Positions 7,711-17,103 of a DNA stretch of 21,409 bases are shown here, one piece after another; position 1 is the stretch's first letter, and each line of letters begins with the position of its first letter. The notes beneath the pieces were generated by a model that saw only the letters and a list, made by a program, of their open reading frames with translations, did not search any database and was not told the origin of the DNA. A program made the translations under genes and the position numbers. This stretch comes from Pseudomonadota bacterium (GTDB taxonomy: Bacteria; Pseudomonadota; Alphaproteobacteria; Reyranellales; Reyranellaceae): positions 1 to 21,409 of the forward strand of contig JAEZHS010000107.1 of the NCBI GenBank assembly GCA_023436825.1, given 5' to 3'.

Positions 7711-7909
7711 GGCGCCTATCTGCCTGGTGCGAGAGCGATGCTCGTTTGGTATCGCGCTGTCTCAGCATCGCAAACCGGCAGTTCCCCCAAATTGGGTCAA
7801 CCGATCTTTCGCCGCCCCTTCCCTGCCGGTATCTTTGTCTCACACGCTACGCAGCCGATGGATCAATCTGCTGCGCGCCGGCGTCGTGCGCCAGCATTGC
7901 AAGTGCGCG
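7711..7909 (-). promoter_or_regulatory. Upstream region of the protease gene, with several dyads
   Basis: This 199-nt gap precedes the protease gene. It holds a perfect 8-bp inverted repeat GCGATGCT/AGCATCGC (7735-7742 and 7764-7771), which would form a hairpin 24 nt upstream of the start codon. It also holds a short palindrome CCCAAATTGGG (7786-7796) and a second pair ACCGGCA/TGCCGGT (7774-7780 and 7824-7830). A TTGACC box next to the palindrome on the minus strand could be a -35, but I see no matching -10. The ribosome-binding site is weak (AGATAGG). Control by the neighbouring tandem-HTH protein is possible but unsupported beyond proximity. Confidence 0.3.
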
Positions 7910-8818
7910 TCAGACCTTCACGCCCGCAGACCGCAGCTCGCTCAGAAAACTCATGGCCAGCTTGTGGACGAGATTCGCCTGGACCGTCATTTGGCGGAAT
8001 GTGCTCTCCGGCGCCACCACTCCCCGGCGGCCGACGCGTATGCACTTGCCTTCCCGGACCAGCTTCGCAACATGCCGCCGCACGGTCTCATAAGGCAGAC
8101 GCATCGAGTCGGCAATCGCGGCTATGCTGACGGGGCGCCGGTCGGAGTCCGGCAAGATGCTGCGATTGGCCGCCGGTACGGTGTTGGCGATGTGCTGAAC
8201 GTTGGCGGCCCGGACCGCCGTGAACACCAGCCCGTTCATGAGGTCGCCGGCGAAGTGGACCCGCAGTACCTTCATCGCGGCAAGCAGCACACCCAGCGCC
8301 GCCACGGCGATAATGGTCTGCTCCTTGTCCAGTCGCCGTGAGGCCGGCGACGACCGCCGAGGCTTGTAGTTCGCGAGGTCGATCCGTCCGAGGCTGCCGA
8401 GCAAGCGTACGGCATTGACATAGACCTTGCGAAGCACGTCGGTCGCCCGCGAACCCCGCCGCACCGTCGCCCCGAAAGTGATTCCGTCCTTGTGGGCGAG
8501 ACAGGCGCCGCTGAGAAGGAGCTTGCCGACATGCCGACGCACGGTCTCAAAGGGAATGCCGAGCCGGCGCGACAACTCCCGCACGCCCATCGGCTTGCTG
8601 TTCTCCGTGTCGCCGAGCGAGGCATGCCACAGAGTCACGATGATCAGGCAGCTCGTGACATCGTCGTCCAATTGGCAAATGAGGTCGAAGCCACGCAGGA
8701 AGAACTCCGTCGACACACGTCCGACCGGATAGGCATCCCGATGGACCGCCTGCCTGTCTTTCGATTTGGCCCGGCTCATACCGAAAGCCGTGCGCCCTTC
8801 TGCTTCACGTCGGATCAC
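7910..8818 (-). CDS. Unrecognised protein with two winged-helix-like DNA-binding motifs
   Basis: I do not recognise this 302-residue protein as a named family. It contains the same helix-turn-helix module twice: residues about 77-115 ([22 protein letters not shown]) and about 230-268 ([23 protein letters not shown]). The core ETVRRHVxKL is shared and the offset is 153 residues. Each is followed by a short basic wing-like stretch and preceded by a long helical, partly hydrophobic segment, so the whole protein looks like an internal duplication. The GTG at 8818 overlaps the acyl-CoA dehydrogenase stop by 4 nt. An ATG at 8779, giving [10 protein letters not shown], is an alternative start; neither has a strong ribosome-binding site. 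It is probably a DNA-binding regulator. Candidate targets are the protease gene 199 nt downstream or its own operon, which is inference. Confidence 0.65.
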   Translation of the reverse strand: MIRREAEGRTAFGMSRAKSKDRQAVHRDAYPVGRVSTEFFLRGFDLICQLDDDVTSCLIIVTLWHASLGDTENSKPMGVRELSRRLGIPFETVRRHVGKLLLSGACLAHKDGITFGATVRRGSRATDVLRKVYVNAVRLLGSLGRIDLANYKPRRSSPASRRLDKEQTIIAVAALGVLLAAMKVLRVHFAGDLMNGLVFTAVRAANVQHIANTVPAANRSILPDSDRRPVSIAAIADSMRLPYETVRRHVAKLVREGKCIRVGRRGVVAPESTFRQMTVQANLVHKLAMSFLSELRSAGVKV

Positions 8819-9987
8819 GCCGTCTCGGCGAACAGCTCGCGGCCGATCAGCATGCGGCGGATTTCGCTGGTGCCGGCGCCGATCTCGTAGAGCTTGGCGT
8901 CGCGCAGCAGGCGGCCCGTCGGATAGTCGTTGATGTACCCGTTGCCGCCCAGAAGCTGGATGGCGTCGAGCGCCACCAGCGTCGCCTTCTCGGCGGCGTA
9001 GAGGATGGCGCCGGCTGAATCCTTGCGCGTGGTCTGGCCGCGATCGCAGGCTTTCGCTACGGCGTACACATAGGCCTTGCAGGCGTTCATCGTCGTGTAC
9101 ATGTCGGCGAGCTTGCCCTGCACGAGCTGGAACTCGCCGATCGCCTGGCCGAACTGCTTGCGCTCATGAACATAGGGCACGACGATGTCCATGGCCGACT
9201 GCATGATGCCGAGCGGCCCCGCCGCCAGCACCGCGCGCTCGTAGTCGAGTCCGCTCATCAGCACGTTGACGCCCTTGCCGACCTGGCCCAGCACGTTCTC
9301 GGCCGGGATCTCGCAATCCTCGAACACCAGTTCGCCGGTCGACGAGCCGCGCATGCCCATCTTGTCGAGCTTCTGGGCGACCTTGAAGCCCTTGCGATCA
9401 GTCTCAACGATGAAGGCGGTGATGCCGCGCGCGCCGGCGGCCGGATCGGTCTTGGCGTAGACCACGATCACCTGCGCGTCGGGGCTGTTGGTGATCCACA
9501 TCTTGGTGCCGTTCAGCACATAGCGGTCGCCCTTCTTGTCGGCGCGCAGCTTCATGGAGACGACGTCGGAGCCCGCCCCCGATTCGCTCATCGCCAGGCT
9601 GCCGACATGCTCGCCGGAGATCAGCTTGGGCAGGAAGCGCTTCTTCTGCTCGTCGTTGCCGTTGCGGCGGATCTGGTTGACGCAGAGGTTGGAATGCGCG
9701 CCGTAGCTGAGACCGACGGCGGCGGAGGCGCGGCTCACCTCCTCGACGGCGATGACGTGCTCGAGATAGCCCAGCCCCGAGCCGCCATATTCCTCCTCGA
9801 CCGTGATGCCGTGCAGGCCGAGTTCGCCCATCTTGGGCCACAGCTCGCGCGGGAAGCGGTCGGTCTTGTCGAGCTCGGCGGCGATCGGCGCCACCTGGTC
9901 GGCGGAGAAGCGCTGGACCTGCTCGCGCAGCGCATCGGCGGTCTCGCCCAGACCGAAATCGAACGGCGGCATTGCGTTGGGGATCAT
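8815..9987 (-). CDS. ivd: Isovaleryl-CoA dehydrogenase-like acyl-CoA dehydrogenase
   Basis: A 390-residue FAD flavoprotein that forms an alpha,beta-double bond in an acyl-CoA, passing electrons to electron-transfer flavoprotein. It has the family signatures [18 protein letters not shown] (about 132-149) and [22 protein letters not shown] (about 344-365). What points to isovaleryl-CoA dehydrogenase is the catalytic-base arrangement: Glu250 in [16 protein letters not shown] matches the human IVD base in helix G, while the position used by medium-chain enzymes is replaced in [12 protein letters not shown] by Ala/Gly. This enzyme acts in leucine breakdown. The other leucine genes (methylcrotonyl-CoA carboxylase, HMG-CoA lyase) are not in this window. 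It lies 27 nt after the small secreted protein gene and overlaps the tandem-HTH gene by 4 nt. A second ATG five codons in is possible. Confidence 0.88.
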   Translation of the reverse strand: MIPNAMPPFDFGLGETADALREQVQRFSADQVAPIAAELDKTDRFPRELWPKMGELGLHGITVEEEYGGSGLGYLEHVIAVEEVSRASAAVGLSYGAHSNLCVNQIRRNGNDEQKKRFLPKLISGEHVGSLAMSESGAGSDVVSMKLRADKKGDRYVLNGTKMWITNSPDAQVIVVYAKTDPAAGARGITAFIVETDRKGFKVAQKLDKMGMRGSSTGELVFEDCEIPAENVLGQVGKGVNVLMSGLDYERAVLAAGPLGIMQSAMDIVVPYVHERKQFGQAIGEFQLVQGKLADMYTTMNACKAYVYAVAKACDRGQTTRKDSAGAILYAAEKATLVALDAIQLLGGNGYINDYPTGRLLRDAKLYEIGAGTSEIRRMLIGRELFAETA

Positions 9988-10014
9988 GGTCCTGTCTTGC
10001 CTGTCAGAGGGTTG

Positions 10015-10458
10015 TCACTTCGGGTCGTCGATCTTGACGTTGATGCCGATCAGCTTCCACTCGCCGTCGGACGGAATGAACTTGAGGTCGAAATAGACCT
10101 GCCTCGGTTCGGTCGGAAAGTGGCCTTTCACCAGCAGCTTGCCGTCGTCGTCAACCGCGGGAGCCGGATCGTAGGCGGGTTTCAACGCGGCGATGATGTC
10201 GAAGTCGATATGCTTCTTTGTGAACTCCTGAAACCGCTGCGCCAGCCGCTCAGCCGGGAACTGTTCGCGGAATGGCTTGGAGAGCTTGGCGTGGAAGACC
10301 TCGTAGTTGCCGGTGACGTTGGCGTCGTTGAAGCTGAGCAATGTCGCCTTGACCAACGCTTCGAGCCCGCGTTCCGACGGCACCTTGTTCTGCGCCTGCG
10401 CAAGCGAGGCCGCCAGCATCAGCGCCATCACCGCCAGCACGCGGACGATCGTCATCAT
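10015..10458 (-). CDS. Small secreted or periplasmic protein of unknown function
   Basis: A 147-residue protein with a clear Sec signal peptide: a short basic start, the hydrophobic stretch VLAVMALMLAASLA, and a likely cleavage after AQA at residue 22. The mature part is about 125 residues, with alternating helical segments (LVKATLLSFNDANVTGNYEV) and a strand-rich end (VYFDLKFIPSDGEWKLIGIN). That pattern resembles small NTF2/SnoaL-fold or DUF4864-like proteins, but I cannot make a firm assignment. The start ATGATG is preceded by a strong GGGGAGG (minus strand 10472-10466) seven nt away. It sits between enoyl-CoA hydratase and acyl-CoA dehydrogenase genes, an odd place for an exported protein; it may simply share their transcript. 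Confidence 0.75.
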   Translation of the reverse strand: MMTIVRVLAVMALMLAASLAQAQNKVPSERGLEALVKATLLSFNDANVTGNYEVFHAKLSKPFREQFPAERLAQRFQEFTKKHIDFDIIAALKPAYDPAPAVDDDGKLLVKGHFPTEPRQVYFDLKFIPSDGEWKLIGINVKIDDPK

Positions 10459-10512
10459 CGGGCCACCTCCCCGACCCCACGATAACCCGCTGGAGGTGCT
10501 TCGCGAAACTGC

Positions 10513-11271
10513 TCACACCGCGCCACGCAGCACCGCGGCCGATGCTCGCCGCATCTCATCGCCGAGCCAGGCGAGGAGCCGCGGCTCGCCCTTGCCGGCA
10601 CGCGCCGCGGCAATTCGTTCGAGCTCGGCGGCGCGCAGTTCGCGCTTGGTGGTGGCGAAAGCCCGCGGCGGCAAATCGGCGTGGCGCTCGGCCCGGGCAA
10701 TGGCTCGCGCCAACAGGGTTTCGGAGGGTACGCGCTCGTCCGCGATGGAGAGCGCCTCGGCCGCCGCAGCATCGACGCTCTCCCCGAGCAGGATCAGGCG
10801 ACGCGCCGCCGATGGCGCAAGCTCGGCGCGCGCGATTGCCAGAGGAGCCACAGGATAGGTCACACCGACGCGCACTTCGGCCAGGCTGATCTCCATGGGG
10901 ACATCGGCCACGACGCGCCAGTCCGCGCACAACGCCAGGATCAGCCCACCGGCAATGGCATGGCCGTTGACCGCGGCGACCAGCGGCTTGGACCAGGCGT
11001 AGAGCGTGCCGAAGCTGTCGTTCAGGGCATCGACCAGCCGGCGCTGTCCCGGTCGATCGAGGCCCGGTGTCGTCTTGAGATTGAGTCCGGCGGAGAAGGC
11101 CGGCCCATCGGCCGCGATCACGGCGGCGCGGATGGCGCGATCGCCAGCCAGGCCTTCGAACACGTCGGCCATCTCCTCCAGCAACGCCGCATCCATGGCG
11201 TTCATGGGCGGATTGGCGAGCGTGACGACGGCGATGCCGTCATTGGCCACGGAGAGTTTCAGGGTCGACAT
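10513..11271 (-). CDS. Enoyl-CoA hydratase/isomerase (crotonase) family protein
   Basis: A 252-residue crotonase-fold protein. The two oxyanion-hole segments are visible: AFSAGLNLK (about 58-66) and NGHAIAGGLILALCADWRV (about 102-119), the latter in the family signature. Compared with rat mitochondrial hydratase, the first catalytic glutamate (Glu144) aligns with Ile111, while the second (Glu164) is kept as Glu132 in SLAEVRVGVTYP. Proteins with only the second glutamate are often enoyl-CoA isomerases or other crotonase-fold enzymes, so simple hydratase activity is doubtful. It is divergent from the LysR gene across a short AT-rich region with two LysR-type dyads, so it is the likely regulated target. 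It heads the run of genes down to the acyl-CoA dehydrogenase, with a 54-nt gap to the next gene. Confidence 0.87.
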   Translation of the reverse strand: MSTLKLSVANDGIAVVTLANPPMNAMDAALLEEMADVFEGLAGDRAIRAAVIAADGPAFSAGLNLKTTPGLDRPGQRRLVDALNDSFGTLYAWSKPLVAAVNGHAIAGGLILALCADWRVVADVPMEISLAEVRVGVTYPVAPLAIARAELAPSAARRLILLGESVDAAAAEALSIADERVPSETLLARAIARAERHADLPPRAFATTKRELRAAELERIAAARAGKGEPRLLAWLGDEMRRASAAVLRGAV

Positions 11272-11296
11272 CGGCCGGATCCTAGGCGTCCGTCTC

Positions 11297-11315
11297 CAAT
11301 AGATGAAATCGATTG
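11297..11315. promoter_or_regulatory. LysR-type box 1: CAAT-N11-ATTG
   Basis: A perfect 4-bp dyad with an 11-nt spacer (T-N11-A), the standard LysR-family recognition pattern. It is centred at 11306, about 35 bp upstream of the crotonase-family start codon, where an activation site near the promoter would lie. An AATCGATT palindrome (11307-11314) overlaps its right half. Confidence 0.5.
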
Positions 11316-11326
11316 TTTCTTTTCAT

Positions 11327-11347
11327 ATCATTGTCATTATCTATGAT
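11327..11347. promoter_or_regulatory. LysR-type box 2: ATCAT-N11-ATGAT
   Basis: A perfect 5-bp dyad with an 11-nt spacer, again T-N11-A, centred at 11337. It is 31 bp, about three helical turns, from box 1. It would be the higher-affinity recognition site, and it directly abuts the GTG I take as the lysR start, so binding could also repress lysR itself. Confidence 0.55.
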
Positions 11348-12244
11348 GTGAATCTCGCTTTCATCCGCTATTTCCTGGCGGTCGCCGACACCAGCAACTT
11401 CACCGAAGCGGCCGAGCGCTGCCACGTCACCCAGCCGACGTTGTCGGCCGGCATCGCCCGCCTCGAGGAGGAGATCGGCAGCCGCCTGTTCGACCGCGGC
11501 CGCCGCACCGCTTTGTCCGCGGCGGGCCAGCGCCTGCTGCCACACGCTCGCGCCATGGTCGAAGCTTGGCGGCTGGCGCGCGCCGAGCAGCGATCGAGTC
11601 GGCGCACACGCCTCGTCCGGATTGCGCTCGCTTCGACCTTGCCAGTGGCGTCGGCAATGCAGTGGCTCGCGACGGCGCAGAAGCAGGCAGCGTTCGATCT
11701 TGAAATCTCCGAAGGCACCGCCGAGGCCGCGGCTGACCGGTGGCGACGCGGCCGTTGCGATGTCGCCCTCTTCCCGGTGCGCGAGGCCATGGCCGCGGCC
11801 AACTCGACCTCCTTGTGGCGTGAACCTTATGTCTTGGCAGCCGCGCCGGACCACCTCGTCGCAACGCGCGATCGATGGTCGATCAAGGATCTCGCCGACG
11901 CGCCGTTCGTCCTGCGCGCCGCCTGCGAGGCGCACGACGAGGCGACGCGGCTGGTCGCGGCCGAAGGCGTGCGTCCGCGCGCCGTGCTGCGCTCGGCCGA
12001 CGAGGAGCGCTGCGCCGCCGCGGTCTTGGCGGGTCTCGGCGTCAGCCTGATGCCACGCTCGCTGCTACGGCCGGGCATGGCATCGGCCGAGATCCGCGAG
12101 GTCGCGATGGAGCGGCGATTGATGCTGGCGTGGCGCGAGGATCTGGATGGCGAGATTCTGACTGTCTTGCGCGATACGGCGATGACTCACCCGTGGCCCG
12201 GGCGCAGTGGCGTCCGCGACATGCGGCTCGAGTTCGCGCGGTAA
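11348..12244 (+). CDS. LysR-family transcriptional regulator
   Basis: A 298-residue regulator when read from the GTG at 11348 (VNLAFIRYFLAVADTSNF), which matches where LysR proteins normally begin. An in-frame ATG at 11303 would add 15 hydrophobic residues encoded by the AT-rich operator region, so I prefer the GTG; neither has a visible Shine-Dalgarno. Residues about 1-60 are the winged helix-turn-helix (FTEAAERCHVTQPTLSAGIA, RLEEEIGSRLFDRGRR). The rest is a two-lobed substrate-binding domain, with LAAVLAGLGVSLMPR-like features near residue 225. The divergent crotonase-family gene is the expected target, with autoregulation through the shared region. The inducer is unknown; an acyl-CoA or organic acid would fit the neighbours. 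Confidence 0.92.
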   Translation: MNLAFIRYFLAVADTSNFTEAAERCHVTQPTLSAGIARLEEEIGSRLFDRGRRTALSAAGQRLLPHARAMVEAWRLARAEQRSSRRTRLVRIALASTLPVASAMQWLATAQKQAAFDLEISEGTAEAAADRWRRGRCDVALFPVREAMAAANSTSLWREPYVLAAAPDHLVATRDRWSIKDLADAPFVLRAACEAHDEATRLVAAEGVRPRAVLRSADEERCAAAVLAGLGVSLMPRSLLRPGMASAEIREVAMERRLMLAWREDLDGEILTVLRDTAMTHPWPGRSGVRDMRLEFAR

Positions 12245-12255
12245 TGCGCTGGGGG

Positions 12256-12297
12256 CGCGCCACTAGAGGCGGAGTAAACTCCGCCGTAAGTGGCGCG
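12256..12297. terminator. Two-step hairpin between convergent lysR and mgtE
   Basis: An outer 9-bp stem CGCGCCACT/AGTGGCGCG (12256-12264 and 12289-12297) encloses a 3-by-3 internal loop and an inner 8-bp stem GGCGGAGT/ACTCCGCC (12268-12275 and 12278-12285). It starts 11 nt after the lysR stop. It lacks a T tract on either strand, so it is at best a factor-assisted or blocking structure between convergent genes. Confidence 0.4.
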
Positions 12298-12303
12298 TCA
12301 TGG

Positions 12304-12371
12304 TCTTCCGGACCGCGAGCTTCCAGCTCGCTCACGATCATGAGAGCGCTGGAAGCGCGCGGTCCGGAAGA
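12304..12371. repeat. REP-like palindromic element, best-preserved copy
   Basis: An imperfect inverted repeat with 31-nt arms, about 28 positions paired. A perfect 13-bp base CTTCCGGACCGCG/CGCGGTCCGGAAG (12305-12317 and 12358-12370) is followed by a 9-bp block GCTTCCAGC/GCTGGAAGC and a short loop around 12335-12340. It is flanked by a further 9-bp inverted repeat GGCGCGTCA/TGACGCGCC (12292-12300 and 12395-12403). Its right end, CGCGGTCCGGAAGAGCA, recurs exactly at 17079-17095, and a diverged full copy lies at about 863-932. It is intergenic, as expected for REP/BIME-type repeats. Confidence 0.65.
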
Positions 12372-12410
12372 GCATGAGAAGACACGCTACCCGAGTGACG
12401 CGCCGCCAGC

Positions 12411-13765
12411 CTAAAGCAGGAACAACGTCGCCAATCCCAGGAACGCCACGAAGCCGATCACGTCGGTGACGGTCGTCAAGAACACTGTCGACGACACGGC
12501 GGGATCGACGCCGAACTTCTGCAGGCTGAGTGGGATCAGCGTACCGGCAAGGGCGGCGGCGATCAGGTTGCAGATCATGGCGGCGCCGATCACGGCGCCG
12601 AGCCGCCAGTCGCCGTACCAGGCGACGACCGCGGCGCCCATCACCAGGGCGAAGATCATGCCGTTGAGGCCGCCCACCGCCGCCTCCTTGGCGACGAAAC
12701 GCAGCGCGTTGGCGGCGGTGAGCTGGCCGGTGGCGAGCGCACGCACCGCCACCGTCACGGTCTGCGTGCCGGCATTGCCGCCCATCGAGGCCACGATCGG
12801 CATCAACACGGCCAAGGCCACGATCTTCTCGATCGAATGCTCGAACTGGCCGATCACCAGCGAGGCGAGCACGGCGGTGGCGAGGTTCACCGTGAGCCAC
12901 ACCGCGCGCAGACGGGCGGTGCGCACCGGCGGGGCATGCATGTCGTCGATGCCGACGCCGCCCATCCTCAGGATGTCCTCCTCGGCCTCCTCGTCGATCA
13001 CGTCGACCACGTCGTCGACCATGATCACGCCTTCCAGCCGCCCGCGTTGATCGACGACCGGGCACGATACGAGGTTCTGGTCGCGAAACAGGTGGGCGAC
13101 CTCGACCTGGTCGGCGCTGGCCGGCACCGAGGGGATGTCGGGATCGACGATGTCGATGATCGGCACCGGGCGCTTGGTGCGCAGCATGCGCCCCAACGGC
13201 ACTGAACCGCGCAGCCGACCCTCCGGGTCGACAACGAAAATATCGTAGACGTCGTCGGGCAGGTCGGTCGCCTCACGGCAATGGTCGATCACCTCGCCGA
13301 CCGTCCAGCGATCGGGGATCTTGACCAGCGAGCGCTGCATGAGACGCCCGGCCGATCCCTCGGGGTAGGCCAGCGCGCTCTCGATCTCGGCGCGCTCCTC
13401 GGCCGGCAGTTCGGCCAGAACCTCCTGCCGCTCCTCTTCCGGCAGCTCCTCGATGATGGCGGCAGCGTCGTCGGTCTCGAGCTCGCGGGCGGCCGCCGCA
13501 ATGTCCTTGCTGTCGAGCTGGTCCAGGACGTTCTCCAGGACCTCCTCGTCGAGCTCGACCAGGGTCTCCGGATCGAGATCGCGCTTGAGGATCGCGACCA
13601 GCTTCTCGCGCTCTGGTTCGGAAAGCTGCTCGAGGATCGACGCCTGGCCGGTGGCGCTGAGATCGGCCAGCAGCGACCTTGCTTCCTCCGCCCTGCCCTC
13701 GGCGAGCGCGACCTCGACGCGCCGGACCAACTCCGGCGTCACTTCGTCGAGAACGTCGCCCTCGC

Positions 13766-13769
<4 letters not shown>
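12411..13769 (-). CDS. mgtE: Magnesium transporter MgtE
   Basis: A 452-residue Mg2+ channel of the inner membrane. The order is the usual one: a helical MgtE N domain (about 20-135) rich in ELPEEER-type repeats, two CBS domains (about 140-265) that sense intracellular Mg2+, a connecting helix, and five transmembrane helices (about 290-450). The channel signature PIVASMGGNAGTQT is present. Asp436 in TTVTDVIGF matches the ion-selecting aspartate (Asp432) of the Thermus protein. Length is typical. Its ATG overlaps the maeB stop by 4 nt (ATGA), so the two are probably translated together. Malic enzymes need Mg2+ or Mn2+, which may be the reason for the pairing, but that is inference. Confidence 0.95.
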
Positions 13770-16051
<2,282 letters not shown>

Positions 16052-16084
16052 GCTCGCCTCCCGGTAACCAAACTCGTCATCCCT

Positions 16085-16125
16085 AACAAAAAGGGCCGCC
16101 AATTGGGGGGTCCCCAATGGGCGGC
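16085..16125 (-). terminator. Rho-independent terminator of tRNA-Leu
   Basis: On the minus strand GCCGCCCATTGGGG (16125-16112) pairs with CCCCAATTGGCGGC (16108-16095), a 14-bp stem with one mismatch and a 3-nt loop, followed by CC and TTTTTGTT (16092-16085). It lies about 30 nt after the tRNA 3' end and about 25 nt before the maeB ribosome-binding site. Confidence 0.85.
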
Positions 16126-16155
16126 ATATCACCTTTTCGATCGAACCGGCGAGTT

Positions 16156-16240
16156 TGGTGCGGCCAAGAAGACTCGAACTTCCACGCCTCGCGGCACTAG
16201 CACCTCAAGCTAGCGCGTCTACCAATTCCGCCATGGCCGC
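16156..16240 (-). tRNA. tRNA-Leu (anticodon GAG)
   Basis: This 85-nt gene includes an encoded CCA (minus strand 16158-16156). The acceptor stem is GCGGCCA (16240-16234) with TGGCCGC (16166-16160) and discriminator A. The D arm has AATTGGTAGACGCG, and the anticodon arm CTAGC-TTGAGGT-GCTAG carries GAG (16206-16204), reading CUC and CUU. A long variable arm (TGCCGCGAGGCGTGG region) marks a class II tRNA, as expected for leucine, followed by the T arm GTTCGAGTC. A terminator follows directly. Confidence 0.96.
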
Positions 16241-16383
16241 GCCGGTCGATGCGGCGGGGGATACCAAATAGACCCCGCAGTGGCAAGGCAACTCGGAAGG
16301 CCAATGGGAGACCAGTGGAAGACCGGTGGGGTGGGCGAAGACGTCCTATTGTACTTGGCCGCCGGAGCACCGATTTTGCCACA
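16241..16383. promoter_or_regulatory. Divergent promoter region between tRNA-Leu and lipB
   Basis: These 143 nt must hold the minus-strand promoter of tRNA-Leu and probably the plus-strand promoter of lipB. I see no convincing -35/-10 pair. No Shine-Dalgarno is visible immediately before the lipB ATG; GGAG lies about 17 nt upstream, which is too far. Confidence 0.3.
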
Positions 16384-17067
16384 ATGAACAAGCCGGAATG
16401 GCGCATTTCCGACGGCCCGGTGCCCTATCCGGAGGCGCTCGCCGTCATGGAAGAGCGCGTCGCCGACATCCGGGCCGGCCGCGCCCGCGAGCTGGTCTGG
16501 CTGCTCGAACACCCCCCGCTCTACACATCGGGGACCAGCGCCAAGCCGCAGGACCTGCTGCAGCCCATGCGCTTTCCGGTCCATGTCGCCGGACGCGGCG
16601 GCCAGTACACCTATCACGGGCCCGGCCAGCGCGTGGTCTACGCCATGCTCGACCTGCGCACCCGCCGCCAGGATGTGCGACGGTTCGTGTCCGATCTCGA
16701 GGACTGGACCATCCGCACCCTGGCCCGCTTCGGCGTGACCGCGGAACGCCGCGCCGGACGGGTCGGCGTCTGGGTGGCGCGGCCCGACAAGCCTTCCCTG
16801 CCCGACGGCAGCCCGCGCGAGGACAAGATCGCCGCTATCGGCGTGCGCATCCGCCACTGGGTGTCGTTCCACGGCATTTCGATCAACGTCGAGCCCGACT
16901 TATCGCACTATGCGGGAATCGTGCCCTGCGGCATCGCCGATCACGGCGTGACGTCGCTGGTGGACCTGGGCCTGCCGGTGACGTTGGCCAACCTCGATAC
17001 GGCGCTGGCCGAAACCTTCGACGAGGTGTTCGGCCGCACAACTGCAGAGGCCACTGCCGCTGCCTAA
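16384..17067 (+). CDS. lipB: Lipoyl(octanoyl) transferase LipB
   Basis: A 227-residue cytosolic enzyme that moves octanoate from acyl carrier protein to the lipoyl domains of 2-oxoacid dehydrogenases and the glycine cleavage system, the first step of lipoate synthesis. The signature [21 protein letters not shown] is at about 71-91. The catalytic pair is visible: Lys148 in [19 protein letters not shown] and Cys182 in [16 protein letters not shown] chose the ATG at 16384 ([10 protein letters not shown]), since the family begins here; the open frame extends 45 codons upstream through the promoter region and almost to tRNA-Leu. It stands alone on the plus strand. Confidence 0.96.
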   Translation: MNKPEWRISDGPVPYPEALAVMEERVADIRAGRARELVWLLEHPPLYTSGTSAKPQDLLQPMRFPVHVAGRGGQYTYHGPGQRVVYAMLDLRTRRQDVRRFVSDLEDWTIRTLARFGVTAERRAGRVGVWVARPDKPSLPDGSPREDKIAAIGVRIRHWVSFHGISINVEPDLSHYAGIVPCGIADHGVTSLVDLGLPVTLANLDTALAETFDEVFGRTTAEATAAA

Positions 17068-17078
17068 GAACTCCTCCT

Positions 17079-17095
17079 CGCGGTCCGGAAGAGCA
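17079..17095. repeat. Half copy of the REP-like element
   Basis: CGCGGTCCGGAAGAGCA is identical over 17 nt to 12358-12374, the right arm of the full element, in the 36-nt gap between convergent lipB and acylphosphatase genes. The left arm is missing, so it is a solo arm or a remnant. Confidence 0.55.
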
Positions 17096-17103
17096 GAACG
17101 CAA

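Noticed and set aside
7810..7900. A small gene between the tandem-HTH gene and the protease
   Set aside because: The short frames here have no ribosome-binding site or recognisable protein features, and the region is better read as regulatory DNA.
6643..8130. A 495-codon plus-strand frame opposite the M10 domain and its upstream region
   Set aside because: The opposite strand encodes an unmistakable metalloprotease with zinc site and Met-turn; this frame is its antisense shadow.
12256..12297. A classical Rho-independent terminator for lysR or mgtE
   Set aside because: The stem is strong but neither strand has a T run, so I list it only as a low-confidence terminator-like hairpin.
16052..16132. 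ATG at 16132 as the start of the malic enzyme
   Set aside because: The 27 added residues are encoded by the tRNA terminator hairpin and have no similarity to the family; the TTG at 16051 has a strong ribosome-binding site and fits the family start.
16156..16240. tRNA-Leu as an integration site for a mobile element
   Set aside because: No integrase, no direct repeat of the tRNA 3' end and no foreign-looking genes are visible on either side.
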